Shown: positions 50,843-61,445, numbered from the stretch's first letter. The stretch: 64,000 nucleotides of DNA from Sandaracinobacteroides hominis (GCF_016464365.1 NZ_JADCUC010000002.1:302001-366000), one strand, 5' to 3'. The notes: generated by a model from the letters alone, not told the origin. Translations and numbers: made by a program.

Positions 50843-51789
50843 CAGATCGTCTGTTCACCGCACTGGTCGCAATCGCTGCGTTCGATCTGGATGGTGGTGT
50901 GGGCGATGCCGAACCGGGATTTCAGCCCGCCACTCACCTGTTCGATCAGGCCGTCCGCCCGGTCGGCCGGCACCACCAGATGCGCGGTCAGCGCCGTTTC
51001 GGTGGCGCTGATCGGCCAGATATGCAGGTCGTGCACGGCCTCCACGCCAGACCTCTCGGACAGCCACTGCTTCACCGCGACCACATCGATTCCGCTCGGC
51101 GCGGCGTCCATCGCCATGTCCAGCGACTGCACCAGGATCTTCCAGGTGGAAACCAGGATCACCGCCACGATCAGCAGGCTGGCAACCGGGTCGATCCAGC
51201 GCGCGCCCGTCCACAGGATCAGCGCGCCCGCCACCATCACCCCTACGGAAACGCCGGCGTCGGCAAACAGATGCACCACCGCCGCCCGCCGGTTCACATC
51301 GTCCGGATGGCCGCCCATCAACAGCCAGCCGGAAAACAGGTTCAGCACCACGGCAATCCCGGCGATCAGCATCACCATGCCGCCCGGCGGCGCCTCGATC
51401 TCCGGGGTCATCAGCCGGCCAACCGCCTCGAACACCAGCGCCCCGCAGGCGAACACCAGCAACAGCGAATTCACCAGCGCCGCCAGCACGCCCGCCTTGC
51501 CAAAGCCATAGGTGCGCCGCGGCGACCCGGCGCGCGTCATCAGCCAGGCGGCCCATCCCGCCAGCACCAGCCCCAGCACATCCGAGGCATTGTGCCCGGC
51601 ATCCGCCAGCAGCGCCGACGACCCAAGCGACAGCCCCATGACAAATTGCACGGCGACCACGCCAAGGTTCAGGAGGATCGCAAGCGCATAGCGCCAGCCG
51701 CTGGCATCGCCATGATGGTGTCCATGGTCATCGTGCAAACCGGTCGAATGACCGCCGTGGGTGTGGACATGTGCATGCGCGTGAGCCAT
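50842..51789 (-). CDS. Cation diffusion facilitator (Zn/Co/Cd exporter)
   Basis: A 315-residue six-helix metal/proton antiporter. The His-rich N-terminus ([27 protein letters not shown]) is a cytoplasmic metal-binding arm. TM2 has [13 protein letters not shown] and TM5 [12 protein letters not shown], giving the His/Asp tetrahedral site. The C-terminal ferredoxin-like domain ends with [17 protein letters not shown]. The ATG at 51789 is chosen because the His-rich arm begins there. It is divergent from the SUF operon. Confidence 0.94.
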   Translation of the reverse strand: MAHAHAHVHTHGGHSTGLHDDHGHHHGDASGWRYALAILLNLGVVAVQFVMGLSLGSSALLADAGHNASDVLGLVLAGWAAWLMTRAGSPRRTYGFGKAGVLAALVNSLLLVFACGALVFEAVGRLMTPEIEAPPGGMVMLIAGIAVVLNLFSGWLLMGGHPDDVNRRAAVVHLFADAGVSVGVMVAGALILWTGARWIDPVASLLIVAVILVSTWKILVQSLDMAMDAAPSGIDVVAVKQWLSERSGVEAVHDLHIWPISATETALTAHLVVPADRADGLIEQVSGGLKSRFGIAHTTIQIERSDCDQCGEQTI

Positions 51790-51859
51790 GGCCCGCACCC
51801 TGCCAAATGCGCTGCACCGCCGCAATCCGGCTTGACCCTGCAGCCTCTGTGCCTAAATA

Positions 51860-51874
51860 GGACTTGTTTAGTCC
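51860..51874. promoter_or_regulatory. GGACT-N5-AGTCC inverted repeat before SUF operon
   Basis: A 5-base inverted repeat with AT-rich flanks, 20 bases before the Rrf2 ATG. This is the position expected for autoregulation by an IscR/Rrf2-type regulator of the SUF genes. Confidence 0.5.
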
Positions 51875-51894
51875 GAATTGCCGAAACGGAGTCG

Positions 51895-52319
51895 ATGCTG
51901 CGTCTTTCCAACCTTGCCGACTATGGCGTCGTGGTGATGACGGCGGCCGCGCGCTCGGCCGCTGACGGGCGGCTGACGTCTGCCGCGCAGATCGCCGGGC
52001 TGACGGGTATTCCCGCCCCCACGGTCGCCAAGCTGATGGGCCAACTGGGCCGCGCCGGCCTGCTGTCGTCGCAGCGCGGCGTCGCCGGCGGCTTCAGCTT
52101 GTCGCGTTATGCGCAGGACATCAGCCTCGCCGACATCGTCGAGGCCATCGACGGCCCGATCGCGCTGACGCATTGCGGCCAGCCCGGCGGCGATTGCTGC
52201 GGCCTTTCCACCTCCTGCCATGTGAAGCCGCACTGGGCGCCGGTGAACCGCGCCGTGAAGGCAGCGCTGGCGGATGTGTCCCTCGCCGAACTTGCGCAGG
52301 TCAAGCAGGCGGAGCCGGC

Positions 52320-52323
<4 letters not shown>
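51895..52323 (+). CDS. Rrf2-family regulator of the SUF operon (IscR-like)
   Basis: A 142-residue winged-helix protein starting [20 protein letters not shown]. The HTH is [41 protein letters not shown] cysteine cluster ([20 protein letters not shown]) can hold a 2Fe-2S cluster; its spacing resembles IscR, with a His after the last Cys. It probably senses Fe-S status and represses the operon it heads. It overlaps the sufB start by four bases. Confidence 0.92.
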
Positions 52324-53800
<1,477 letters not shown>

Positions 53801-53804
<4 letters not shown>

Positions 53805-54124
53805 TGATGATGCCGGACGTTCCCGCCGTTGTCGCGCCCGCGCCTGCGGCCGACGAGGATATCATCGTGGCCGCGCGGCGGATGGCCGAGGTGCGCGTCA
53901 CCCTTGGACGGGATTCGAGGGGCCGGGGGCAATGCGGTATTCAGGTTTCCAGCGGCGACCCCTTTGTCGACGAGCTGGCCTGCCGCGATCTTTCAATCTG
54001 CCTGCAGCCGCGCAAGGCAACGCCCGAGCAGGTGAACAGCTGCATCGAGGCGCGCAAGCCGGGCCTCGTCGACCAGATCGCCATCTATTTGCAACGCCAG
54101 CGGAATGCCAATGTTGAAAATTGA
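53801..54124 (+). CDS. Small hypothetical protein inside the SUF operon
   Basis: A 107-residue protein between sufB and sufC. It begins with four Met codons (MMMMPDV), then an acidic/Ala-rich segment. The folded part has four cysteines: [20 protein letters not shown] and VNSCIEARK. Its start overlaps sufB by four bases and its end overlaps sufC by 20 bases. This strict coupling argues for a real gene. No family recognised; the cysteines may form disulfides or bind metal. Confidence 0.75.
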
Positions 54125-54851
54125 AAACCTCCACGCCACCGTCGGCACGCGCGAGATCCTGAAGGGCCTCACCCTCTCGGTGAACGCAGGCGAAGTGCAT
54201 GCGATCATGGGGCCGAACGGCGCGGGAAAATCGACGCTGGCGCATGTGCTGGCCGGCCGCGAGGGCTATGAAGTCACCAGCGGCTCGGTGACCTTCGACG
54301 GCAAGGAACTGCTAGAACTCGCCCCTTATGAACGCGCGGCGGCCGGCCTGTTCCTGGGCTTCCAGTATCCGGTTGAAATCCCCGGCGTCTCCAACCTGCT
54401 GTTCCTGCGGACCGCCATGAACGCCCAGCGCAAGCTGCGCGGCGAAGGCGAAATCTCCGGCGCCGAGTTCATGAAGCGCGTGCGCGAGGAATCCGCCGTG
54501 CTGGGCCTCGACATGGAAATGCTGAAGCGCGGCGTGAACGTCGGCTTTTCCGGCGGCGAGAAGAAGCGCAACGAGGCCTTCCAGCTGGGCATGCTGGCGC
54601 CGAAATTTGCCCTGCTGGACGAAACCGATTCCGGCCTCGACATCGACGCCCTGCGCATCGTTTCCGAAGGCATCAACCGCTTCCGCTCGCCGGAACGCGC
54701 CGTGCTGCTCATCACCCATTATCAGCGGCTGCTCGATCATGTGCGCCCCGATTTCGTCCACGTGCTGGCCGGCGGCCGAATCGTGAAATCCGGCGGCCCC
54801 GAACTCGCCCACGCGCTCGAAGCCGAGGGCTATGAAGGCATCGCGGCGTGA
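54105..54851 (+). CDS. sufC: Fe-S assembly ATPase SufC
   Basis: ABC-type ATPase of the SufBC2D scaffold, soluble. 248 residues. Walker A is GPNGAGKST (near residue 36), the signature is NVGFSGGEKKRNE and Walker B is FALLDETDSGLDIDAL. The H-loop lies in LLITHYQRLL. Two Met codons (54105 and 54111) could start it. It overlaps the small upstream gene and sufD (GTGA). Confidence 0.97.
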   Translation: MPMLKIENLHATVGTREILKGLTLSVNAGEVHAIMGPNGAGKSTLAHVLAGREGYEVTSGSVTFDGKELLELAPYERAAAGLFLGFQYPVEIPGVSNLLFLRTAMNAQRKLRGEGEISGAEFMKRVREESAVLGLDMEMLKRGVNVGFSGGEKKRNEAFQLGMLAPKFALLDETDSGLDIDALRIVSEGINRFRSPERAVLLITHYQRLLDHVRPDFVHVLAGGRIVKSGGPELAHALEAEGYEGIAA

Positions 54852-55936
54852 CCAGGCTGCCCACACGGCACGATGAGGAATGGCGCTGGGCCGATCTGCG
54901 CCACGCGGATGCCTTCGCCGGAACGCCGGCGCCCGCGAACGACAGCCTGCCCGATGCCGAACCGCACTGGCTGGACCTGCCCGGTGAGCGCCGCCTGTTC
55001 GCCGCCGGCCACGCCATCGATCGCGCGACCGAAACGCCCGAAGCCGATCCGCAGGCGCCCCAGCATCCGCTGGCGGACCTTGCCCGCGTTGCGGCGACCG
55101 CCGGCACGCGCATCGCGCTGGCCGACGGCGAAGACGGCGGCACCGTGCAGATCCTGCACATCGGTACCACCGGCTCGGCGCACGGCGTCACCCGGCTGAT
55201 GCTGGGCGCGGGCGCCAGGCTGACGCTGATCGAATCCTTCGCCGACGACGACCACGACCATTGGCTGAATCACCGTCTGGACGCAGAGCTTGGCGCAGGC
55301 GCTTCGCTCACCCGCATCGTCCGTCTGCGCACCAGCCACGGCCTCGTCTCCGAACGAGCCTATGTGACGCTCGGCCCGGATGCCCGTTTCACCCAGCTGG
55401 CGGTGGCGAGCGCCAACGGCTCTGCCCGCAGCGAAGTGCTGGTTCGCCACGACGGCGCAGGCGCGCACGCCGATGTGAACGGAATCCTGCTCGGCGATGG
55501 AGCAGCGGCGCTCGATGCCCTCACCCGGCTGGAGCATCGCGTGCCGGACACGACCTCGGGGCAGGTGTGGCGGCTGGTTGCGGCCGGCAAATCGCAGCTG
55601 TCGGTCTCCGGCGGAGTCAATGTCGCCCGCCACGCGCAGAAAACCGACGCCGAACAGTCGCTGAAGGCCCTGGTGCTGAAACGCACGGCTTCTGCAAACC
55701 TGAAGCCGGAGCTGGAGATCTTCGCCGACGATGTGAAGTGCGCGCACGGCTGCACCGTGGGCGAGCTGGACCGGGCAGGCCTCTTCTACCTGCAATCCCG
55801 CGGCATCCCGCCGCACGAGGCCGAGGCGCTGCTGACCCGCGCCTTCGTCGCCGATGCGCTGTCCGCCATCGCCGATCCCGCCCTGCGCGAGGCGCTGGAC
55901 ACCGAAACCCGGCTCTGGCTGGAGCAAAGGACATGA
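54848..55936 (+). CDS. sufD: Fe-S assembly scaffold subunit SufD
   Basis: A 362-residue SufD, partner of SufB. The N-terminus RLPTRHDEEWRWADLRH is characteristic. The C-terminal beta-helix ends with LEIFADDVKCAHGCTVGELDRAGLFYLQSRGIPPHEAEALLTRAFV, containing the conserved Cys-Ala-His. The start is GTG, coupled to the sufC stop by four bases. Confidence 0.96.
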   Translation: MTRLPTRHDEEWRWADLRHADAFAGTPAPANDSLPDAEPHWLDLPGERRLFAAGHAIDRATETPEADPQAPQHPLADLARVAATAGTRIALADGEDGGTVQILHIGTTGSAHGVTRLMLGAGARLTLIESFADDDHDHWLNHRLDAELGAGASLTRIVRLRTSHGLVSERAYVTLGPDARFTQLAVASANGSARSEVLVRHDGAGAHADVNGILLGDGAAALDALTRLEHRVPDTTSGQVWRLVAAGKSQLSVSGGVNVARHAQKTDAEQSLKALVLKRTASANLKPELEIFADDVKCAHGCTVGELDRAGLFYLQSRGIPPHEAEALLTRAFVADALSAIADPALREALDTETRLWLEQRT

Positions 55937-57165
55937 GCACGCTGCCGCTCGCCGCGCATCATGTCTTGCCGCCGCGCCTGCTGGATGTGCGCGGCGAATT
56001 TCCCGGCGTTCCGGCAGACTGGGCCTATCTCGACGCCGCCGCCACGTCGCAAAAGCCGCGCGCGGTGATCGAGGCCATCAACCGTGCCTACGCGCAGGAC
56101 TATGCCACCGTGCACCGCGGCGTTTACGCCCGCTCGGCGCACATGACCGAGGCCTATGAAGCCGCCCGCGAAGCCGCCGCCGGCTTCATCGGCGGCGCGG
56201 CAGACGAAGCAGTCTTCGTGCGGGGCGCAACCGAGGGCATCAACCTCGTCGCCGACACCTGGGGCGAGCAGACCATCGGCGAGGGCGACCGGATCCTGCT
56301 GAGCCAACTGGAGCATCACAGCAACATCGTGCCCTGGCGGATGCTGGCCGATCGCAAGGGCGCCGAAATCGACGTCGCCCCCCTCACAGCCGATGGCCGC
56401 ATCGATGAAGCAGCGCTGACAGCGCTGATCGGCCCCCGCACAAAACTGGTCGCCGTCGCCCATGTCTCCAACGTGCTGGGCGGCGTCGCCGACATCCGCC
56501 GGATCGCAGACGCCGCCCACGCCAAAGGCGCGCTGCTGCTGGTAGACGGCTGCCAGGCCGCCCCGCGCGTGAAGGTGGATGTGCGGGCGCTCGGCGCCGA
56601 CTTCTACGTCTGGTCCGGCCACAAGCTCTACGGCCCCACCGGCATCGGCCTGCTCTGGGCGCGGCGCGAGATCCTCGCCGCCATGCCGCCCTGGCAGGGC
56701 GGCGGCTCGATGATCGACGACGTGCGCTTCGAGAAGGTGACCTACGCCGCAGCGCCGCAACGCTTCGAGGCGGGCACCCCGCACATCGTCGGCGCCGTCG
56801 GCCTGCACGCCGCCATCCGCTGGGTGGAGGACATCGGCATCGAGGCCATCGACGCGCACGAACGCGCGCTGCTGGCCATCACCCGCGCCGAGCTTGGTCA
56901 TCTGAACAGCGTCCGCCTTTTCGGCCCGGAAGACTCCGCCGGAATCCTGAGTTTCGCCGTAGCTGACGTGCATCCGCACGATGTCGCCACCATATTGGAC
57001 GAAGGCGGGGTCGCGATCCGCGCCGGCCACCATTGCGCCCAGCCGCTGATGCGGCATCTGGGCGTGCAGGCAACGGCGCGCGCCAGCTTCTCCGCACACA
57101 GCAGCGAGGCCGATGTGGCCCGGCTGGTGAAAGGCATTGAACGCACGATGAGGATTTTCGGATGA
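55933..57165 (+). CDS. sufS: Cysteine desulfurase SufS
   Basis: PLP enzyme that mobilises sulfur from cysteine for the SUF scaffold. 410 residues. It has YLDAAATSQKP, the PLP-lysine in WSGHKLYGPTGIG, and the late-domain RAGHHCAQPLMRHLGVQATARAS (active-site Cys loop of class II desulfurases is nearby). Both ends overlap neighbours by four bases. No sufE gene is seen; the neighbouring DUF59 or IscA-like proteins may assist. Confidence 0.97.
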   Translation: MSTLPLAAHHVLPPRLLDVRGEFPGVPADWAYLDAAATSQKPRAVIEAINRAYAQDYATVHRGVYARSAHMTEAYEAAREAAAGFIGGAADEAVFVRGATEGINLVADTWGEQTIGEGDRILLSQLEHHSNIVPWRMLADRKGAEIDVAPLTADGRIDEAALTALIGPRTKLVAVAHVSNVLGGVADIRRIADAAHAKGALLLVDGCQAAPRVKVDVRALGADFYVWSGHKLYGPTGIGLLWARREILAAMPPWQGGGSMIDDVRFEKVTYAAAPQRFEAGTPHIVGAVGLHAAIRWVEDIGIEAIDAHERALLAITRAELGHLNSVRLFGPEDSAGILSFAVADVHPHDVATILDEGGVAIRAGHHCAQPLMRHLGVQATARASFSAHSSEADVARLVKGIERTMRIFG

Positions 57166-57641
57166 GCGTGAAGGAAACCCCGATCCGCCGCTTCGACGTC
57201 GAAATCGTCGACGCAGTCGAGGCGCCGCCCAAGGCGCCTCCGGTCGGCGCCCCTGATGCTGGAAGCGGCGAGCGCAAGCGCGACTATCTGGATGGTTTCC
57301 TGTCGCAGCCGCAGGCGGCGGCCACCGCAAACGAAGGCGAAGACGAGCTGAAGGACGCGGTCATCGCAGCGCTTCGCGACATCTTCGATCCGGAAATCCC
57401 GGTGAACATCTACGATCTCGGCCTTATCTATGGTGTGGAGATCGTCGACGGCCACGCCATCGTCACCATGACGCTGACCACGCCGCACTGCCCGGTCGCC
57501 GAATCGATGCCCGCCGAAGTCGAACTCCGCGTCATGTCGGTGCCCGGCATCGCCACCTGCGACGTCAATCTTGTATGGGATCCGCCGTGGAACCCCGCCT
57601 CCATGTCGGACGAGGCACGCCTGGAGCTTGGAATGCTATGA
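57162..57641 (+). CDS. SufT-like DUF59 Fe-S assembly protein
   Basis: A 159-residue protein with a C-terminal MIP18/PaaD (DUF59) domain: AVIAALRDIFDPEIPVNIYDLGLIYGVEIVDG and TLTTPHCPVAESMPAEVE, with the reactive T-x-P-x-C motif. A basic, Pro-rich 55-residue N-terminus precedes it. It helps mature Fe-S proteins in relatives. It overlaps sufS and sufA by four bases. Confidence 0.92.
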   Translation: MSVKETPIRRFDVEIVDAVEAPPKAPPVGAPDAGSGERKRDYLDGFLSQPQAAATANEGEDELKDAVIAALRDIFDPEIPVNIYDLGLIYGVEIVDGHAIVTMTLTTPHCPVAESMPAEVELRVMSVPGIATCDVNLVWDPPWNPASMSDEARLELGML

Positions 57642-58006
57642 GCACGACCACCGCAGAACGCCCAGCGCGGACCCGCCCGGCGCCGATCACCCTGACCGCC
57701 AATGCCGAAGGGCGCATCGCCGAACTGATGGCAAAGGCCACCGGCCCGGTGGCAGGCGTCCGTCTCTCCACGCCCAGGCGCGGCTGCTCCGGCCTTGCCT
57801 ATTCCATCGACTATGTGGAAACGCCGAAGCCGGGCGATGAACCGATCGCCACCCCCGCCGGCACGCTCTATGTCGATGGCGCCTCGCTCCTCTATCTGAT
57901 CGGCTCGGTGATGGACTGGGTGGAGGATGATTTCACCGCCGGCTTCGTCTTCAACAATCCGAATGCCAAGGGCAGCTGCGGCTGCGGCGAGAGCTTCACG
58001 GTCTAG
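57638..58006 (+). CDS. sufA: IscA/SufA-type Fe-S carrier
   Basis: An A-type carrier of 122 residues. It has the three conserved cysteines: one in PRRGCSGLAY and the pair in GSCGCGESF at the C-terminus. The N-terminal 20 residues are a polar extension. Last SUF gene; the amidohydrolase follows nine bases on and may share the transcript. Confidence 0.95.
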   Translation: MSTTTAERPARTRPAPITLTANAEGRIAELMAKATGPVAGVRLSTPRRGCSGLAYSIDYVETPKPGDEPIATPAGTLYVDGASLLYLIGSVMDWVEDDFTAGFVFNNPNAKGSCGCGESFTV

Positions 58007-58014
58007 CCGCAGGA

Positions 58015-58869
58015 ATGCGCCCCTACTCGCTGACGGGATCGCTGAACGGGCAATCGCCGATCCTGCTTGCCTCGCCACACAGCGGCACCGTCCTCCCGCC
58101 GGACTTTCTCAGTACCGTGCGGCTGCCGATCCCGGCGCTGCGCCGCATGGAGGATGCCCATGTCGGCAGCCTGCTGCAGCCCGCCGCGGCGCTCGGTGTG
58201 CCGCTGATCGAGGCCACCGTCAGTCGCGCCGTGCTGGACCTGAACCGGGCCGAGGATGAACTGGACCCGCAGATGTTCGCCGGGCCGCTGGGCATCGCGC
58301 CACGCCACACCGATCGGGTTCGCCGCGGCCATGGCCTGATCCCGCGCGTGGTGGCGGCAAACCAGCCCATCCACGCCCAGCGCATCCCCGCCCGGATTGC
58401 CGGCGACCGCATCCTGGCCCTGCACCGGCCCTGGCATCAGGCGCTCGCACAGGGGCTGGAGGCCGCGCGCGAGGTGCACGGCCATGCCCTGCTGCTGGAT
58501 ATCCATTCGATGCCCAGCCTGGAGGGCAATCCGCCCGCCCAGCTGGTGCTGGGCGACCTGCACGGCCGCAGTGCGGCTCCCCCCATCGTCGACTGGCTGG
58601 AGGCACAGTTCCGCGCCGCCGGGCTGAAAGTCGCCCGCAACAGCCCCTATGCCGGCGGCTTCACCACCGAACGGCACGGCCGCCCGGCAGAGGGCCTGCA
58701 CGCCGTGCAGATCGAGTTCGATCGCGCGCTCTACATGGATGTCTCCACGCTGAAGCCGCATCGCGGATTCATGGCGCTGTCGGCGATGATTGCCGATGTG
58801 CTGGGCAGCCTGCGCCCGGCGCTTGCCCGTCTTGCCGGGCCGACACACTTCCCACTCGCTGCAGAGTAA
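58015..58869 (+). CDS. N-formylglutamate amidohydrolase family protein
   Basis: A 284-residue zinc hydrolase: LLASPHSGTVLPPDF, DLNRAEDELDP and LLLDIHSMPS supply the metal and substrate residues. NSPYAGGFTTERHG matches the family. It releases glutamate from N-formylglutamate in histidine breakdown, or acts on related N-formyl compounds. No other hut genes are here. It is close to sufA, so Fe-S control is possible. Confidence 0.88.
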   Translation: MRPYSLTGSLNGQSPILLASPHSGTVLPPDFLSTVRLPIPALRRMEDAHVGSLLQPAAALGVPLIEATVSRAVLDLNRAEDELDPQMFAGPLGIAPRHTDRVRRGHGLIPRVVAANQPIHAQRIPARIAGDRILALHRPWHQALAQGLEAAREVHGHALLLDIHSMPSLEGNPPAQLVLGDLHGRSAAPPIVDWLEAQFRAAGLKVARNSPYAGGFTTERHGRPAEGLHAVQIEFDRALYMDVSTLKPHRGFMALSAMIADVLGSLRPALARLAGPTHFPLAAE

Positions 58870-59013
58870 CTTCTGCATCCCGTAGATTTCACGTCACAAA
58901 CTTTAACAGCACGCATCACGAATCGGCGTTAAACAAGACTCACCAGCCAAGACCGGGCCAACCGGCGAAGCTGGAAAAGAAGAACCCAACCAAAACATAA
59001 AAAGGGTCTTGTC

Positions 59014-59187
59014 ATGCGTTCGATGCTCATCGCCGGTCTTGTCGCAGCCGGCATTGCAACCCCCGCCTTTGCCGCAACCGGAATCGCGCCGGATCCCAGC
59101 ACCTGGGTGATGCTCGCTGCCGGCTTCTCCATGGTCGGGCTAGCGGCATCCGGGCGGAATCGTACGAACGGTCGTGTCGCCGACTGA
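59014..59187 (+). CDS. 57-residue PEP-CTERM-like mini-protein
   Basis: A short gene with AAAAGGG as ribosome site. It encodes a signal peptide MRSMLIAGLVAAGIATPAFA, and then only a C-terminal sorting-like region: PDPSTWVMLAAGFSMVGLAASGRNR. This follows the sphingomonad PEPxxWA-CTERM plan (PxPxxW, hydrophobic helix, Arg tail), but with Asp for Glu and Val for Ala. There is almost no mature domain between the two signals (about six residues). It may be an exosortase substrate, a decayed gene end, or a peptide cleaved at both ends. Confidence 0.65.
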   Translation: MRSMLIAGLVAAGIATPAFAATGIAPDPSTWVMLAAGFSMVGLAASGRNRTNGRVAD

Positions 59188-59198
59188 ATCTTGCAAAG

Positions 59199-59214
59199 AA
59201 AATACCAACGATAA
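59199..59214 (+). repeat. 16-bp motif AAAATACCAACGATAA, copy 1
   Basis: Exactly repeated in inverted orientation at 63864-63879; in both places ATATT follows two bases later. It is AT-rich against a GC-rich background. TTGCAA lies at 59191, so it may include a promoter spacer with GAATAT as -10. Confidence 0.5.
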
Positions 59215-59234
59215 GAATATTCAGGGTCGCGAGA

Positions 59235-59258
59235 GGGCCGTCCGCACGCGGGCGGCCC
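59235..59258 (+). terminator. GC-rich hairpin after the PEP-CTERM-like gene
   Basis: A stem of about 10 base pairs (GGGCCGTCCG with GGGCGGCCC, one G-U pair) and a very small loop, 48 bases after the stop codon. No T-run follows. Confidence 0.5.
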
Positions 59259-59293
59259 GATTGCGTCAGACAGGTTCCGCGCCCGAACGGGAA

Positions 59294-59373
59294 CCGCGCC
59301 TTCCGTGGGTCAGGCAGGCGAAATCAACGCCGTCGCCATCAAAAACCCTTCCGTTTATGGCTTCACGTCCTAG
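59294..59373 (+). repeat. Partial copy of the inverted-repeat element, overlapping the DUF1275 start
   Basis: The 31 bases at 59307-59337 are identical to the reverse complement of 63468-63498. The end of this copy (CCTTCCGTTTA..., then TTCACGTCCTAG at 59362-59373) matches the outer arm of the 63.4-kb element with a few changes. The middle is missing. The copy supplies the first codons of the DUF1275 gene. Confidence 0.7.
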
Positions 59374-60037
59374 ACTCCGGCAGGTGACCCTGCTCGACCG
59401 ACGCTCGCAACTCCTCGCCGCCGCGCTGGCTGCACTTGCCGGCTATGTCGATGTCGTAGGCTTCCTCGCGCTGGGCGGCTTCTTCGTCTCCTTCATGAGC
59501 GGAAATTCCACGCGGATCGCCGCCGGGGTGGCCACGGAAGCCGCGGCCGCGGCAATCGCCGGGCTGCTGGTGCTGACCTTCGTTGCCGGCGTGACGACCG
59601 GATCCCTGCTCGCCCGCATGGCGGGGCGCTGGAATCAGCCGGCCGTTCTTGCGCTGGTGGGGCTGGCGCTGGCGCTGGCTGCCCCGCTTCACCAGCCGGG
59701 CGCGGTTCCCGGCTCGTTCCTGCTCGTCGCCTTCGCGATGGGGGCGGAAAACATGGTCTTCCAGCGCAACGGCGAAGTGAGATTCGGCCTCACCTACATG
59801 ACGGGAACGCTGGTGAAGATCGGCAACCGGCTCGCCGACGCACTTTCCGGCGGACCGCGTTGGGCCTGGGTGCCCTGGCTCCTGCTCTGGTGCGCGCTGG
59901 TGGCCGGCGGTGTCGCCGGGGCGCTGCTCTGGCTGAATCTCGGCATCGTCAGCCTGTGGATCGCCGCCGGCCTTGCCCTGCTGCTTGCGGCGCTCAGCAC
60001 CTTTCTCGTGCCGGCACCCCCCAAGGTCGGCAGTTGA
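59357..60037 (+). CDS. DUF1275 (YoaK-like) membrane protein
   Basis: A 226-residue six-helix protein. The family core reads LAALAGYVDVVGFLALGGFFVSFMSGNSTRIAAGV, followed by GAENMVFQRNGEVRFGLTYMTGTLVKIGNRLADAL. Relatives may be transporters, but substrates are unproven. The ATG at 59357 lies inside a repeat element, giving the N-terminus MASRPRLRQ; a GTG at 59384 would also give a normal family start. Confidence 0.88.
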   Translation: MASRPRLRQVTLLDRRSQLLAAALAALAGYVDVVGFLALGGFFVSFMSGNSTRIAAGVATEAAAAAIAGLLVLTFVAGVTTGSLLARMAGRWNQPAVLALVGLALALAAPLHQPGAVPGSFLLVAFAMGAENMVFQRNGEVRFGLTYMTGTLVKIGNRLADALSGGPRWAWVPWLLLWCALVAGGVAGALLWLNLGIVSLWIAAGLALLLAALSTFLVPAPPKVGS

Positions 60038-60068
60038 CCCCTGTGTCGTCGCGCCCGACCTTCCGGGC

Positions 60069-61400
60069 ATGACCAATGTCCTCATCATCGGCGCCGGCTG
60101 CTCCGGCTTTACCACCGCCAAGCGTCTGAAAGAGGAAGGCATCGCCTTCGACTGGTTCGAGATGTCGGACCGGATCGGCGGCAACTGGGCCTATGGCAAC
60201 CCCAACGGCCGCTCGGCCGCCTATGCCTCGCTGCACATCGACACGTCCAAGTTTCGCCTCCAGTTCGAGGATTTTCCCTGCCCGACCGACTGGCCGGACT
60301 TCCCGCACCACAGCCTGATCGATGGCTATTTCAACGCCTATGTGGATCATTTTGGCCTGCGCCCGCTGATTCGCTTCCACAGCGAGGTGAAGCGGGTGTG
60401 GCAGGAGGGCACCGACTGGTTCGCGGAGGTGGAGGCCGCCGGAACCACGCAAAGGCACGGCCCCTACAGCCATGTCGTCATCGCCAACGGCCACCACTGG
60501 TCGCCGAACGTCCCCGAGATACCCGGCAGCTTTTCCGGCGTGGAAATGCACGCGCGCGACTATCGCACGCCCTTCGATCCGGTCGACCTGCGCGGCAAGA
60601 CGGTGGTGGTCGTCGGCCTCGGCAACACGGCGGTCGATATCGCTTCCGAGCTCGGCCAGCGCTCGCTGGGCACGCGGCTGATTGTCTCGGCCCGGCGCGG
60701 CGTCTGGGTGCTGCCCAAATATTTCAACGGCAAGCCTTCGGACAAGACGCCGCTGCCCGCCTGGATGCCCGGCTGGCTGAAGCGGCGGCTGGCGCAGGGC
60801 GCGGTGCGCCGCGCGGTCGGCAACATGGAAGACTATGGCCTGCCCCGGCCCGACCACAAGCCGCTGGAGGCGCACCCGACCGTCAGCTCCGAATTCCTCC
60901 TCCGCTGCGGCAACGGCGACATCGAGGTGAAGCCGAACGTCACCGGGAAAGAGGGCGATCAGCTGCTCTTCGCCGACGGCAGCCGCGAGAAGGTCGACGC
61001 GCTGATCTACGCCACCGGCTACCGGCTCAGCTTCCCCTTCCTCTCGCCGGAGGACGCGCCGGTCACCGCCAATCACCTGCCACTGTTCAAGCGCATGGTG
61101 CAGCCCGATCCGCGCCTGCAGGGCCTGTGGTTCATGGGGCTGGCGCAGCCGCTGCCGACGCTGGTGAATTTCGCCGAGCAGCAATCGAAGCTGTTCGCGG
61201 CCCTGCTGACGGGGCGCTACGCGCTGCCCGAACCCGCAGAGATGCAGCGGATCCTCGAAGCCGACGAAGCAACGCACAAGGGGCATTACTATGCCTCGCA
61301 GCGGCACACGATCCAGGTGGACTTCGATCTCTATTGCCACGACCTGAAGGCAGAGATCGCGGCAGGCGCCAGGCGGGTGCCGGCGCAGCGCGCGGCCTGA
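60069..61400 (+). CDS. Flavin-containing monooxygenase (FMO/BVMO-like)
   Basis: A 443-residue class B flavoprotein monooxygenase. The FAD motif is IIGAGCSGFTTAKRL (residues 5-19), the NADPH motif VVVVGLGNTAVDIASEL near residue 180, and the ATG-like YATGYRLSFPFL near 315. The FMO signature region is HARDYRTP. Such enzymes oxygenate heteroatoms or ketones. The start is the ATG at 60069; upstream frame sequence lies in the DUF1275 end and is not conserved. Confidence 0.92.
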   Translation: MTNVLIIGAGCSGFTTAKRLKEEGIAFDWFEMSDRIGGNWAYGNPNGRSAAYASLHIDTSKFRLQFEDFPCPTDWPDFPHHSLIDGYFNAYVDHFGLRPLIRFHSEVKRVWQEGTDWFAEVEAAGTTQRHGPYSHVVIANGHHWSPNVPEIPGSFSGVEMHARDYRTPFDPVDLRGKTVVVVGLGNTAVDIASELGQRSLGTRLIVSARRGVWVLPKYFNGKPSDKTPLPAWMPGWLKRRLAQGAVRRAVGNMEDYGLPRPDHKPLEAHPTVSSEFLLRCGNGDIEVKPNVTGKEGDQLLFADGSREKVDALIYATGYRLSFPFLSPEDAPVTANHLPLFKRMVQPDPRLQGLWFMGLAQPLPTLVNFAEQQSKLFAALLTGRYALPEPAEMQRILEADEATHKGHYYASQRHTIQVDFDLYCHDLKAEIAAGARRVPAQRAA

Positions 61401-61445
61401 TTCCCAGGCTTGACCGGGACAGGCCCGGCCTGCCACCAACAGACG

